Source: Rhizobium sp. Root274
GTDB taxonomy: Bacteria; Pseudomonadota; Alphaproteobacteria; Rhizobiales; Rhizobiaceae
Direction: 5' to 3'
NCBI RefSeq assembly: GCF_001429245.1
Contig: NZ_LMJE01000001.1
Span: 1,186 to 65,185 of the forward strand
DNA length: 64,000 bases
The notes under the pieces are model-generated. The model made no database searches. It was not told the DNA's origin and saw only the letters and a list, made by a program, of their open reading frames with translations. Of the stretch, positions 42,294 through 50,554 are shown one piece after another. Position 1 is the stretch's first letter, and each line of letters starts with the position of its first letter. The position numbers and the translations under genes were made by a program.

Positions 42294-43749
42294 TATCGGC
42301 AAGACCGCGTCCGGGAAGATCGTTTCGCTCCCCCTCGCCCGGGCCAACCGCCACGGACTCGTTACCGGCTCCACCGGCGGCGGCAAGACGGTAACGCTTC
42401 AGCGGCTTGCAGAAGAATTCTCGCGCGCTGGGGTCCCTGTGTTCGCCGCTGACGTCAAAGGGGACCTCTCCGGTGTCGCCGCCCTTGGTGATCATGGAAG
42501 CCCGCTGGCTGCCCGCGCTGTGGCGATGGCGGGGCGATTCACCCCGGACCGGTTTCCGGTGCAGCTCTGGGACATCTTCGGGACGCACGGCACCAAGATC
42601 AGGACCTCGGTGCAGGCAATTGGTCCCGGACTGCTCGCCCGCATGCTGAAGCTGAACCAGACCCAAGAGGGCGCCCTCGAGATCTGCTTCAGGAAGTCCG
42701 AGGATGATCGGGACTGGATGCTGACCCTCGACGATCTCCGCTGGTCGTTGAACGACATGATGGATAACCGCGAGGATATCTGCCGGCAGTACGGAAACAT
42801 CACCTCGGCCTCCATTGCCTCGATCCAGCGGCAATTGCTCTCGCTGGATAGCCAGGGTGGGGACAAGCTGTTCGGGGAGCCACCTTTTGACATCACCGAC
42901 TTCATGCGCGTCGACGATTTCGGTAGAGGGGTGATCAACCTCCTCCATGCCGACACCCTGATGGAATGCCCAAAGCTTTACGCCGTCTTCCTGTTATGGC
43001 TCCTGACCGAATTGTTTCGGGTTCTGCCGGAGGCCGGCGACGTCGATAAACCGAAACTGGTGTTCTTTTTCGATGAGGCTCACCTGCTGTTCTCTGATGC
43101 CCCGAAGGAATTGGTGCAGCAAATTGAACGCCTCGTCCGTCTCGTCCGCTCCAAGGGTGTCGGCGTTTTCTTTGTCACCCAGTCCCCGGCTGATATCCCG
43201 GACACCGTGCTGGCCCAGCTCGGCTCTCGGATCCAGCATGCGCTGCGCGCCTATACCCCGAAGGACCAGCGGATGGTGAAGGCGGCGGCCCAGGCATTCA
43301 GGGAGAACAGGGAGGTCGATGTACGCAAGGAGATCACAGCGCTGGCAGTCGGTGAGGCTCTGATCTCGGTGCTCGACGATACCGTTGTCCCCACCAAGGT
43401 GGAGAAGGTCGAAATCCTACCGCCCTCAGCCCAGGTCGGGCCGATTTCCCAGATGGAACGGGATGCCGTGATGGCCTCGACACCCCTTCTCGCTCGCTAC
43501 GCTGATGTGGAGAATTCGGAGGAAGCGATCTGGCGGTTCCGTGACCGGATGCGCGAGGCGCGCGGACTGGCCCGTCCGGCGATGGAGACCAACGAACCTT
43601 GGGTTCCCGGCTCCTATGCTCAATTCGTGCCGGACTTCGCGCCGAGGGCTCCACGCAGTCTCGGAAAAGGCCACTATGTCCGACAAATCTGCCTTTGGTC
43701 CGGCGTTTTCGTTGGATCAGTTACCGCGCTTTCGTTTGTTCTCAACTGA
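42283..43749 (+). CDS. HerA-like ATPase/helicase (DUF853, YjgR-like)
   Basis: ATG 42283 follows AGGAGGG, giving 488 residues. Walker A is TGSTGGGKTVTLQ (28-40) and Walker B KPKLVFFFDEAHLLF (256-270); DLVKGD-type and VFFVTQSPADIPDTVLAQLG segments are typical of the DUF853/HerA branch of FtsK-HerA ATPases. HerA proteins are hexameric DNA motors. No NurA partner is adjacent. The last 25 residues include a hydrophobic helix (WSGVFVGSVTALSFVLN). Confidence 0.86.
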   Translation: MRIDIGKTASGKIVSLPLARANRHGLVTGSTGGGKTVTLQRLAEEFSRAGVPVFAADVKGDLSGVAALGDHGSPLAARAVAMAGRFTPDRFPVQLWDIFGTHGTKIRTSVQAIGPGLLARMLKLNQTQEGALEICFRKSEDDRDWMLTLDDLRWSLNDMMDNREDICRQYGNITSASIASIQRQLLSLDSQGGDKLFGEPPFDITDFMRVDDFGRGVINLLHADTLMECPKLYAVFLLWLLTELFRVLPEAGDVDKPKLVFFFDEAHLLFSDAPKELVQQIERLVRLVRSKGVGVFFVTQSPADIPDTVLAQLGSRIQHALRAYTPKDQRMVKAAAQAFRENREVDVRKEITALAVGEALISVLDDTVVPTKVEKVEILPPSAQVGPISQMERDAVMASTPLLARYADVENSEEAIWRFRDRMREARGLARPAMETNEPWVPGSYAQFVPDFAPRAPRSLGKGHYVRQICLWSGVFVGSVTALSFVLN

Positions 43750-43771
43750 TAGGTATATGAGCGTTTAACCC

Positions 43772-44713
43772 GTGCAAAACCCACCCAAAAAGCATCATTT
43801 CATACCAGCATTCTACTTGAGACGATGGGCAGTAAACGGGAGGGTGGTAGAGTTCTCCATGCCTCACAAAACGGTCATCGCAAAGGCAGTAGGCCCTGAG
43901 TACACGGGGTTTCAGGAACGATTATACGAGTTAGAAGGCTTCGAGCCAGAGCTTGCGCAACAGGTGGAGGAGCGTTTCTTCAAGCCGGTCGACACCATGG
44001 CTGCTGACGCGCTGGAGAACCTGCATACGCACGGTAACGCGGCTGCCTGGACAGTGGAATCAAGGTCAGCCTGGACGAGGTTCATGATTTCGATGCTGCT
44101 GAGAGGGCCTGACGACATAGCCACTTTCAGAAAGCAGTATCGTAAAGACTGGGTTGAAACGACGGACGAAATGGAAGCCCGATACCGGGTCATGAAAACG
44201 CCCGACGATCCAGAAACGTTTGCAGAATGGCTCAGTACAGCGCCGTTGCAGCTGATCGAAAAGCATCAGTTTGAGATCTTTTTCAGTCTCATCGACAATC
44301 ATCGCCTCGGGGGTACGATCAACAATATGGACTGGCGAGTGATCGAGATTCCTCGAACTGCGCACGAGCTGCTTACCTCAGATCGGCCCATAATCCGAAG
44401 CAATGCCTTGAAGCCACCGTACGGTCACATCGCGATTCCGATAGGTCCCAGAAAGCTTTTCTTGGCGTCAGAAGATACGAAGTTCCTTGCCGAAATGGAG
44501 CGGGTCGACCGGCACTTGCTGGCGAGAGAGACAAACCGGGCCGTCGTTGAGGGCGCGGGGCGTTTTGTCTACTCCACCAACGAGCGACAACACCAGTTTG
44601 TAGCGAACCGTTTCGGCACTAACCGCTTGCCAAGCCTATTCAGTGACGTCCTGAGGCCTAGAAACGGGAGGCGAGGTTACCTCCACGGGGCAAGCCCAAG
44701 CTCGTTGAGGTGA
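43772..44713 (+). CDS. DUF4238 domain-containing protein
   Basis: A 313-residue protein with the DUF4238 signature KKHHFIPAFYLRRWA at its N-terminus and ITSDRP-like HELLTSDRPIIRSNA in the middle. The start is a GTG with a weak binding site. It appears more AT-rich than its neighbours, and its end overlaps the convergent gene at 44677 by 37 nt. DUF4238 proteins are widespread in mobile elements; function unknown. It may be a late acquisition. Confidence 0.8.
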   Translation: MQNPPKKHHFIPAFYLRRWAVNGRVVEFSMPHKTVIAKAVGPEYTGFQERLYELEGFEPELAQQVEERFFKPVDTMAADALENLHTHGNAAAWTVESRSAWTRFMISMLLRGPDDIATFRKQYRKDWVETTDEMEARYRVMKTPDDPETFAEWLSTAPLQLIEKHQFEIFFSLIDNHRLGGTINNMDWRVIEIPRTAHELLTSDRPIIRSNALKPPYGHIAIPIGPRKLFLASEDTKFLAEMERVDRHLLARETNRAVVEGAGRFVYSTNERQHQFVANRFGTNRLPSLFSDVLRPRNGRRGYLHGASPSSLR

Positions 44714-45174
44714 TGAGCGATGATCGCAGCACCTCGATCGCGGCGCGAACGGAATGTCCAGTATGACCAGCCCACCCGTTTGCAGAACCGCTTGGCGTCG
44801 AAACTCTTGCCCCGAATGTTCCAGAACGCGGAATTCACTGCATGCGCCTCGAGGCAATTCCGCGGGCCTTCCATATCCCTGAGATAACCACCCAGCCAAT
44901 TCGGCAGATCTCGGCCGCGCGGGTCCCTATGACCTAGGAGGACGATTTCCATGCGGGAGATCTCTACCGATCGCCGCTGCACCTTCGCCCGCATGCGGCC
45001 GACCTTGTTCGAGCCGGATTCCCGTTGCCACCACAGATCCTTGGAGTCGACCAGGTACTCCGGCATTGCCGAGCCATACATCTTCGGCCCGACCCGACCG
45101 CCGGTGTCGTAGTCGATTTCGAAGGCGTCGACCAAAGCCGCCTTCACCAATTCAGGTGTCCATTCAGTCGTCAT
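44677..45174 (-). CDS. DUF6362-like phage protein
   Basis: A 165-residue protein that starts overlapping the previous gene. The C-terminal part (HAVNSAFWNIRGKSFDAKRF, GWSYWTFRSRRDRGAAIIAH) resembles a helix-turn-helix-like domain in rhizobial phage proteins (DUF6362). As the last gene of the early leftward operon it could be a late-gene regulator; this is inferred from position. Confidence 0.6.
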   Translation of the reverse strand: MTTEWTPELVKAALVDAFEIDYDTGGRVGPKMYGSAMPEYLVDSKDLWWQRESGSNKVGRMRAKVQRRSVEISRMEIVLLGHRDPRGRDLPNWLGGYLRDMEGPRNCLEAHAVNSAFWNIRGKSFDAKRFCKRVGWSYWTFRSRRDRGAAIIAHHLNELGLAPWR

Positions 45175-45562
45175 CGCCGCCCTCGTCCACGATTGCATCG
45201 AACATGTCGTCCCGGATCGCGAAGAAGCAGATCCGATCCAAGTAACGCTCTGGGGTGATGCCACGTTTGGAAGCCAGCTTTTCGAGCCTAACACGGCTCT
45301 GGCGTGGGATGGATACCACAATTCCGCGCCGCATGCCCTTCATTGGAAGCCCCCAGAGCTTAATCATCCTCCGGATTGTCGGGGCGGAGGTGCCGTCCCG
45401 CATCAGTTCCGCCACATCCACAGAGGAAAGCTGCTGCCCGAGGTGGAAGGCGATCCACGCCGCCTTCGCGTTTGTCCATCTTTCAGTCCGCGCCCCTGGG
45501 AACCGGAAGCGCTCGGAATGGTGCCTCTTCGTCGGAGGCGGCTTAGACCTTTTTCCCGACAC
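45164..45562 (-). CDS. GcrA-like DNA-binding protein
   Basis: GTG 45562 behind GGGGGAGGG gives 132 residues. The segment WTNAKAAWIAFHLGQQLSSV followed by DVAELMRDGTSAPTIRRMIKLWGL resembles the N-terminal HTH of GcrA (W-x-x-E ... S-x-x-IA ... T-x-x-A-V-x-x-K). GcrA recruits sigma-70 polymerase at methylated promoters in alphaproteobacteria. The match is partial. A ribbon-helix-helix-like region with SIPRQSRVRLEKLASKRGIT follows. Confidence 0.6.
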   Translation of the reverse strand: MSGKRSKPPPTKRHHSERFRFPGARTERWTNAKAAWIAFHLGQQLSSVDVAELMRDGTSAPTIRRMIKLWGLPMKGMRRGIVVSIPRQSRVRLEKLASKRGITPERYLDRICFFAIRDDMFDAIVDEGGDDD

Positions 45563-45929
45563 GGCGCCGGCCCTCCCCCTTGCGTTCGACCTGGACGCGG
45601 GACTTGGTCTTGCGGTTTCGGATGATCTGGTTCTCGGCCCTTTCTTCGACCTTCGCAGCGCGCCACTGCTCGATGCCGAGGACGTCCTGCAGAGCCTTAT
45701 CGTCCTCGTCGACGACGGGTTCCGCACTCTTGAGATCGGGATTCAGCTTCTCGCGGACGTGCTCTTTGGCTGCCTCGATCGCTTTGCCGACGCTCCCGAA
45801 CAGGAGAGGCTTCTTCGTCTTCGGATCGCAGACGTGGCGCCAGGATTGGTTGGTGAAGAACCGGTAGAGGGCGGCATACTGCCCGTGCAGGGACATGTGA
45901 CCGTACTCGGGGAGAAAATCGGACTTCAA
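45543..45929 (-). CDS. Hypothetical protein
   Basis: A 128-residue protein with an aromatic N-terminus (QYAALYRFFTNQSWRHVCDP) and a very basic C-terminal tail (KTKSRVQVERKGEGRRRVGK). It overlaps DnaB by 4 nt, which suggests a replication-linked role. No family recognised. Confidence 0.6.
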   Translation of the reverse strand: MKSDFLPEYGHMSLHGQYAALYRFFTNQSWRHVCDPKTKKPLLFGSVGKAIEAAKEHVREKLNPDLKSAEPVVDEDDKALQDVLGIEQWRAAKVEERAENQIIRNRKTKSRVQVERKGEGRRRVGKKV

Positions 45930-47413
45930 AACATGGCCTCCTGATCGTACTCCGGTCGATACATCGACTCGTAGAGGGTGAATTCTGGGATGAAGCGGAC
46001 TTTTCGCCGCTGGGAATTGGTGCCGAACCTGACCTTGACGGCGCCGAGCTCGGCGGTGCCCTCGATGTCGGGCCCGTATTGCTGAAGAAACCTGGTCTCG
46101 ATCGCGATCTGCTCTTTCTCGTCCTTGGCGGTTTTCTTCTGCTCCTCGAGGTGGAACTCGCCGCGGTAGAGATAGAAAATCCCGTCATACGGCTGGACCG
46201 CTGACTGCCCGCCATAGACGTCGCTTTTCGTGGGGCGTGGATTGAACCTCTTCATCCCCTCCGAGCTGCGCTGCATCAGGACCAGGATGGCGGCCTTGGT
46301 GGATTTGGCGCAGGCCTTGAGCTCCTGGATGGCATTGCGAGCCTTGGTGCCCTGATCTGAGCTGGCATCCTCTCTTTCCGGGCGAATGGTGCCGGCGTGG
46401 TCGATGACGACGAGCGGGGTTTTCCCGTTGCTGTTCTTCCGGATGAATTCCTTGACGTACCTGGAGAGCCGCTTCGGGGTGTCCTTGGAGGAATCGCAGT
46501 CTTTGACCTCGAACGGAGCCCCGGCCAACTTCCGGACGTAGTCGGCCGCCCTGTCGATCTGCTTCTCCGTCATGTTGCCGGCGCGCTGAATCCGGGTTTC
46601 AATCCCGAGCTCCTGCGCTACCATCTGGGAGACGATCTGCGTCCCGCTCTGGTCGTAGGACAGGAACAGGACTGGGTTCCCCTTGGCGACGGCGTGTCGG
46701 ATCAGGACCAGGACCAAGGAAGTCTTCCCCTCGCCCGAGGAGGAGATCATGCCGTAGACGTTGGTGGGTTCGAAAACGCGCTCCGAGAGGACTGTGGCAA
46801 GTTCTGGAAGCCCGATGGGGACGCCGTGCATGGTCCGCCTCTGCGGATCCGGGGTGACGTGCTCGAGGTACTGGGTGAGCATTGTCGTCCCAGCAAATCG
46901 TCCGCTCCCGCTCTGCTCGCGGTGTGCTGCGGAGAGCTCAAAGATCCGCTGTTCCAAGTCCTCGATCTGCCCCTGGATCGGTTCGGAGTATTCCGCATCA
47001 TAGGCGTTGTTCACCATCTCCTCCCCGATGACGATCATTGAGCGTCGAAGGGAGAGGTCGTGGACAACCGAGGCATAATCGGGAGCGTTGACGATGTTCA
47101 CCGCAGCGCCGGAAAGGATGCCAAGGTAGTCGGAGAGCTTCATGTCCCCGATATCTACATCCTTCAATCGCGCCTTGACGGTGACCGGGTTGGCGACGCG
47201 ATCGGTTAGGGTGATCTCAGCGATCGCCTTCCATATCTTCTGGTGGATAGGCTCGTAGAAGTCCTCCGGGATCAGGTAGGCGGAGACGACGTGGTAGGCC
47301 TGGTTATTCACCAAAGCGGCCCCGATCAGGGCTTGCTCGGCCTCAATGTTGTTGGGCATTTCGCGGGCGGCTTTGTAAGGCGCCTGGTGGCGCTCACGTT
47401 CTGTCATGATCAT
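45926..47413 (-). CDS. Replicative DNA helicase, DnaB family
   Basis: A 495-residue DnaB-type helicase. The N-terminal domain (NNIEAEQALIGAALVNNQAY, then IPEDFYEPIHQKIWKAI) is typical. The RecA-like domain has Walker A SSSGEGKTSLV at 224-234, LFLSYDQSGTQIVSQMVAQE and PLVVIDHAGTIRPERED as Walker B. It unwinds phage DNA at the fork. Start and stop overlap its neighbours by 4 nt. Confidence 0.92.
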   Translation of the reverse strand: MIMTERERHQAPYKAAREMPNNIEAEQALIGAALVNNQAYHVVSAYLIPEDFYEPIHQKIWKAIAEITLTDRVANPVTVKARLKDVDIGDMKLSDYLGILSGAAVNIVNAPDYASVVHDLSLRRSMIVIGEEMVNNAYDAEYSEPIQGQIEDLEQRIFELSAAHREQSGSGRFAGTTMLTQYLEHVTPDPQRRTMHGVPIGLPELATVLSERVFEPTNVYGMISSSGEGKTSLVLVLIRHAVAKGNPVLFLSYDQSGTQIVSQMVAQELGIETRIQRAGNMTEKQIDRAADYVRKLAGAPFEVKDCDSSKDTPKRLSRYVKEFIRKNSNGKTPLVVIDHAGTIRPEREDASSDQGTKARNAIQELKACAKSTKAAILVLMQRSSEGMKRFNPRPTKSDVYGGQSAVQPYDGIFYLYRGEFHLEEQKKTAKDEKEQIAIETRFLQQYGPDIEGTAELGAVKVRFGTNSQRRKVRFIPEFTLYESMYRPEYDQEAMF

Positions 47414-47709
47414 TTCAGCTTCATTGCCCGGACCCGTCCCGGGATGCGTTCGATGTGGCCGCGCTCCTCGAGCGCAGTGATGAGGCGGTGGACCCCGGAT
47501 TTTGACGCCAAACCGAAGTGGTCAGCGATCTCGGCGAACGTAGGCATCACGCCGTTGGTGACCGAATAGACCCGGATGAAATCCAGCACTTCGATCTGCC
47601 TCTCCGTCAGCCCAAGCTTGCGACGGTCGGAGATGAGCTGGTGCACGATCTCAGCGGCTTCTGGGTTTGCTGCAATGAATTGGTGGGCCGTATCCAGGGC
47701 TGTGGTCAT
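47410..47709 (-). CDS. LexA-type winged-helix DNA-binding domain, stand-alone
   Basis: A 99-residue protein with a LexA N-terminal DNA-binding domain: LTERQIEVLDFIRVYSVTNG, MPTFAEIADHFGL, SGVHRLITALEERGHIERIP. The C-terminal Ser/Lys protease domain of LexA is absent, so it cannot self-cleave. It is coupled to DnaB by ATGA. It could be an origin-binding or regulatory protein. Confidence 0.82.
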   Translation of the reverse strand: MTTALDTAHQFIAANPEAAEIVHQLISDRRKLGLTERQIEVLDFIRVYSVTNGVMPTFAEIADHFGLASKSGVHRLITALEERGHIERIPGRVRAMKLK

Positions 47710-48455
47710 GCCATCTGCCCCTCAAATGCCAGAGCCAGCTGCAGGTCGACGTGATTGCGGACGTGCTCGACGCCCATCATCTCCATCATTGCCTGCACGC
47801 CCCACTGCGCCGCCAACGCGCGAGCCATGCCTGGGAAGAAACGAGCTCGCTCCTTGCCGCGATCAGCACCGGGCGGCATGCGGTGAACCCGGTTCCAGCG
47901 TTTCCACTCTTCAGAGCCCTTCTCTGGCTCTAGGAGCTTGTCTGTCGGCGTGAGAGCGTCCAGGCCGCGAAGATACCAGCCAGTGCCCTTGTATTCGGGG
48001 TGACCGAACCAGTGCGGCTGAACGATCTGCGGCGCCGGCAGGTCCGCCGGCATGCGATCCCGCGCCAGTTCATGCATCTCCGGGTTCTCGATCGCGACCC
48101 GGACGATCGGCGCTTTCCAGCAGGCAAGAAAGAGGTCGACACCAGCATCGAACTCGTCTTGCAGATCTTGCCATGTCCGACCTCTTGGCAAGGATTTAGG
48201 AGGGGTCATTTTGCCCGGGCCGGACAGCCAGCGGCGCCCGGATCGACACAGCCTTGTGCAAGGTGGATGAACGACGACCAGCAAGTCCCAGCCGTCATAG
48301 AGCACATCGCGGATGTCGCCCCGGATATGCCGATTACTGCGGTCCTCTGCCGGGAGGAGGTCACAAGACCAAGCGTCGAAACCCAGCTCCAGGAAGGCGT
48401 TGCGGACAATGCCAGAGTACTCACAGCCGACGAGAACACGAGGAACCGCCTTCAT
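47706..48455 (-). CDS. DNA cytosine methyltransferase-like protein
   Basis: A 249-residue protein starting VLVGCEYSGIVRNAFLELGF (motif-I-like) with DAWSCDLLPAEDR, and WDLLVVVHPPCTRLCRSG, a motif IV-like PPC. This is the short Dcm-like family common in phages. Whether it methylates is uncertain, since later C5-methyltransferase motifs are weak. ATG 48455 overlaps the RuvC-like stop by 4 nt. Confidence 0.7.
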   Translation of the reverse strand: MKAVPRVLVGCEYSGIVRNAFLELGFDAWSCDLLPAEDRSNRHIRGDIRDVLYDGWDLLVVVHPPCTRLCRSGRRWLSGPGKMTPPKSLPRGRTWQDLQDEFDAGVDLFLACWKAPIVRVAIENPEMHELARDRMPADLPAPQIVQPHWFGHPEYKGTGWYLRGLDALTPTDKLLEPEKGSEEWKRWNRVHRMPPGADRGKERARFFPGMARALAAQWGVQAMMEMMGVEHVRNHVDLQLALAFEGQMA

Positions 48456-49009
48456 GCCGCCCTCCCCGCGTTCTTCTCGAGCTTGAGAACTTGACTGCGG
48501 CCGGCGGCCCAGAGCGCGATTACTGCGGCGTCGCGGGCATCGGCGTTCTTGCCGATGATGTTGAACATGTCGCAGAACTGGCGGACCCGATCCTTGGTGC
48601 CACCCTTGATCTTTTTCGGGATCACGGTCTGCCACGTCATCGGCCGGACCTCTTCGCAGGGGATGTTGAAGCCCTCAATGACGGCTTGGACGGCACCCGA
48701 GATCCGGTTGAGTTGGAGAATGGTGCCGGCATTGATCGTGGTGGACACCTGCTCGTTGCCCAGCATGTCGGCTTTCCCCTTCTTCTCGTATTGGGGGATG
48801 TGAGAAAGCGGGGTCTCGAAAACGATGAAATCCGGCTGATGCTCTCTGATCAGCTTCGGCAGAAGTTGCCGGACCGACTTCACCTTCTCGAAGGCTCCTT
48901 TGCCCTCAAGGGTGATCGAACCGCACTGGATCGCGGAGATCGGGTTCTCGGTGTCATAGAGCGACCAACCGATGACGGTCGCAGGGTCCAAGGCGAGGAT
49001 TCGCGTCAT
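48452..49009 (-). CDS. RuvC-like Holliday junction resolvase
   Basis: ATG 49009 follows GAGGAGGTGGAG, giving 185 residues with an RNase H fold: ILALDPATVIGWSL (first Asp), DFIVFETPLS (Glu) and GKNADARDAAVIALWA (last Asp pair). It would resolve branched DNA before packaging. Confidence 0.85.
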   Translation of the reverse strand: MTRILALDPATVIGWSLYDTENPISAIQCGSITLEGKGAFEKVKSVRQLLPKLIREHQPDFIVFETPLSHIPQYEKKGKADMLGNEQVSTTINAGTILQLNRISGAVQAVIEGFNIPCEEVRPMTWQTVIPKKIKGGTKDRVRQFCDMFNIIGKNADARDAAVIALWAAGRSQVLKLEKNAGRAA

Positions 49010-49019
49010 CTCCACCTCC

Positions 49020-49106
49020 TCAGAAATCGTCGCTGTCAACGAAGAAGGCGGCGGTGATGATCATCACCATGATCACGATGACGAGGAGCCAGTACCAATT
49101 GATCAT
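49020..49106 (-). CDS. Very small membrane protein (28 aa)
   Basis: MINWYWLLVIVIMVMIITAA followed by FFVDSDDF is a single transmembrane helix with an acidic tail. GGAGAA precedes the ATG, and it overlaps the methyltransferase stop by 4 nt (ATGA). It exactly fills the gap in the operon. Confidence 0.55.
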   Translation of the reverse strand: MINWYWLLVIVIMVMIITAAFFVDSDDF

Positions 49107-49690
49107 GCTGCTTCTCCTTGAGCCGCGTCACGGCGGCCGGCGTAGAGGATGACGGGTTGACGAGGGAGGCGCGGCCTCTCGGTCCAGACGTAGATCGCGT
49201 GGTCTTCGGTGCCGGTGATGCCATCGAGGGTCCAACTGATGCGATCGGTCAGAACGATCTTCGCTGCGAAGCGAGGATTGTCTCGGAAGAGGTGACGGCG
49301 CGAGGAGCCGGAATCGAACTTGGCTGTGAGGACTAGACCAACTAGACCGCCGCAGCGCTGCAATGCCTTCTCGGCGAAAGAGACAGCCATTCGATTGCCC
49401 TTGCCGAAGGGCGGGTTCGTGAAGATGCCGTCGAAGACTTCGTAGTCCTCGCGGTCGGAGAGGAAGTCGAACAGGAAGTCGTGCCCGACGTCATAGGTCT
49501 CAATGTCTGAGGTGGTGACTATGGCCCCTTTGGCCTCGAGTTCTTTGACGATGAGATGGTTGCCAGCAGCTGGCTCCCACATATTTATGCCGTAGACGGG
49601 AAAGTGGCGGCAGAATGCGCTCGTCACCCAACGCTCGGTTTCGTACAGCTCATTCTTCCGGCGCTCGTAGCCGGATGCGACGACGGTCAT
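49103..49690 (-). CDS. N6-adenine DNA methyltransferase-like protein
   Basis: A 195-residue protein with motif I MWEPAAGNHLIVKELEAKGA and motif IV FTNPPFGKGN, fitting an adenine methyltransferase core without a target-recognition domain. ATG 49690 overlaps the nuclease stop by 4 nt. Could protect phage DNA from restriction. Confidence 0.78.
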   Translation of the reverse strand: MTVVASGYERRKNELYETERWVTSAFCRHFPVYGINMWEPAAGNHLIVKELEAKGAIVTTSDIETYDVGHDFLFDFLSDREDYEVFDGIFTNPPFGKGNRMAVSFAEKALQRCGGLVGLVLTAKFDSGSSRRHLFRDNPRFAAKIVLTDRISWTLDGITGTEDHAIYVWTERPRLPRQPVILYAGRRDAAQGEAA

Positions 49691-50484
49691 AGGAGAATTT
49701 CCTGCTTCTGGAGGAGTGGCGAGTTCAGCCGATCCGTCGGGCACCATTTATCGAAATCAGCTTCGATCTGTGGGTAGACCGTCGGATGCTGCGCACGGAG
49801 ATCCAGGGGGTATGGGCCGAGCACGTACTTGCCGCGCTCATCGCTTTGCTTGAGCCAGCCCATGTCGAGGAAGCGACGGTGATTGATCTTCAGCTGGGCG
49901 AAATCGGTCCGCGTCACGAACCCAGTTCGCTCGACCAGAATGCAGATCTTGATTGCCGAGATCTTCCAGCTGGACAGCGTCGACGGAGCGGACGCGCCGG
50001 CAGTGACGTCCGGCACATATTCCGGCAGTGGGCAGCGCTTCCACGGCGCCAAGTCGAACCAGTCCTCTCGCCAGTAGTGCTCTCCGGTTACGGGGAGATC
50101 TGGGGTGAACTTCTTCTTCTGGCCCCACTGCTGCTGTTGGAAGACAACCTTCGTCTTCATCTCGATGACAGTGATGGAGAGGAGTCGGCATACCGCAGAC
50201 AACTCCGAGCCTGCCTTGCCAAAAGGAACGAGCACGGCGCGGAAATCGGGGCCTGCCCAGTCAACGTGATAACTTCCACGGCTCTCAGCGGCCTGCAGAA
50301 CGACCTTGGCATTCAGGGAGAGCTTTGCCTCCACGCCGATCTGCGCACCGTCGGCATCGCGAACCAGGACGATATCGAAGCCAGCCGTTTCCGGGTAGGC
50401 AGTCCAGCCCTGGGGCAGCTGCTTGATGAATGTCGCGCAAAGCTCCGCCTCAGAGGCGAACTCTGCTTTCAATTCCTTGGCCAT
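49687..50484 (-). CDS. Predicted PD-(D/E)XK nuclease-like protein
   Basis: A 265-residue protein. AGFDIVLVRDADGAQIGVEA followed by KL holds Asp37 and Glu52-x-Lys54, the D...E-x-K pattern of PD-(D/E)XK nucleases. The C-terminal 100 residues look like a winged-helix region (FVTRTDFAQLKINHRRFLDM). It is adjacent to an adenine methyltransferase, so a restriction-like pair is possible, but no such system is recognised. Confidence 0.65.
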   Translation of the reverse strand: MAKELKAEFASEAELCATFIKQLPQGWTAYPETAGFDIVLVRDADGAQIGVEAKLSLNAKVVLQAAESRGSYHVDWAGPDFRAVLVPFGKAGSELSAVCRLLSITVIEMKTKVVFQQQQWGQKKKFTPDLPVTGEHYWREDWFDLAPWKRCPLPEYVPDVTAGASAPSTLSSWKISAIKICILVERTGFVTRTDFAQLKINHRRFLDMGWLKQSDERGKYVLGPYPLDLRAQHPTVYPQIEADFDKWCPTDRLNSPLLQKQEILL

Positions 50485-50554
50485 GGCCTCGGTCCATTTC
50501 GATGTAGGGAATGAGTGGCGGCCATATCCGGGCCGCCAGCGGTGTCAGTCCAGT

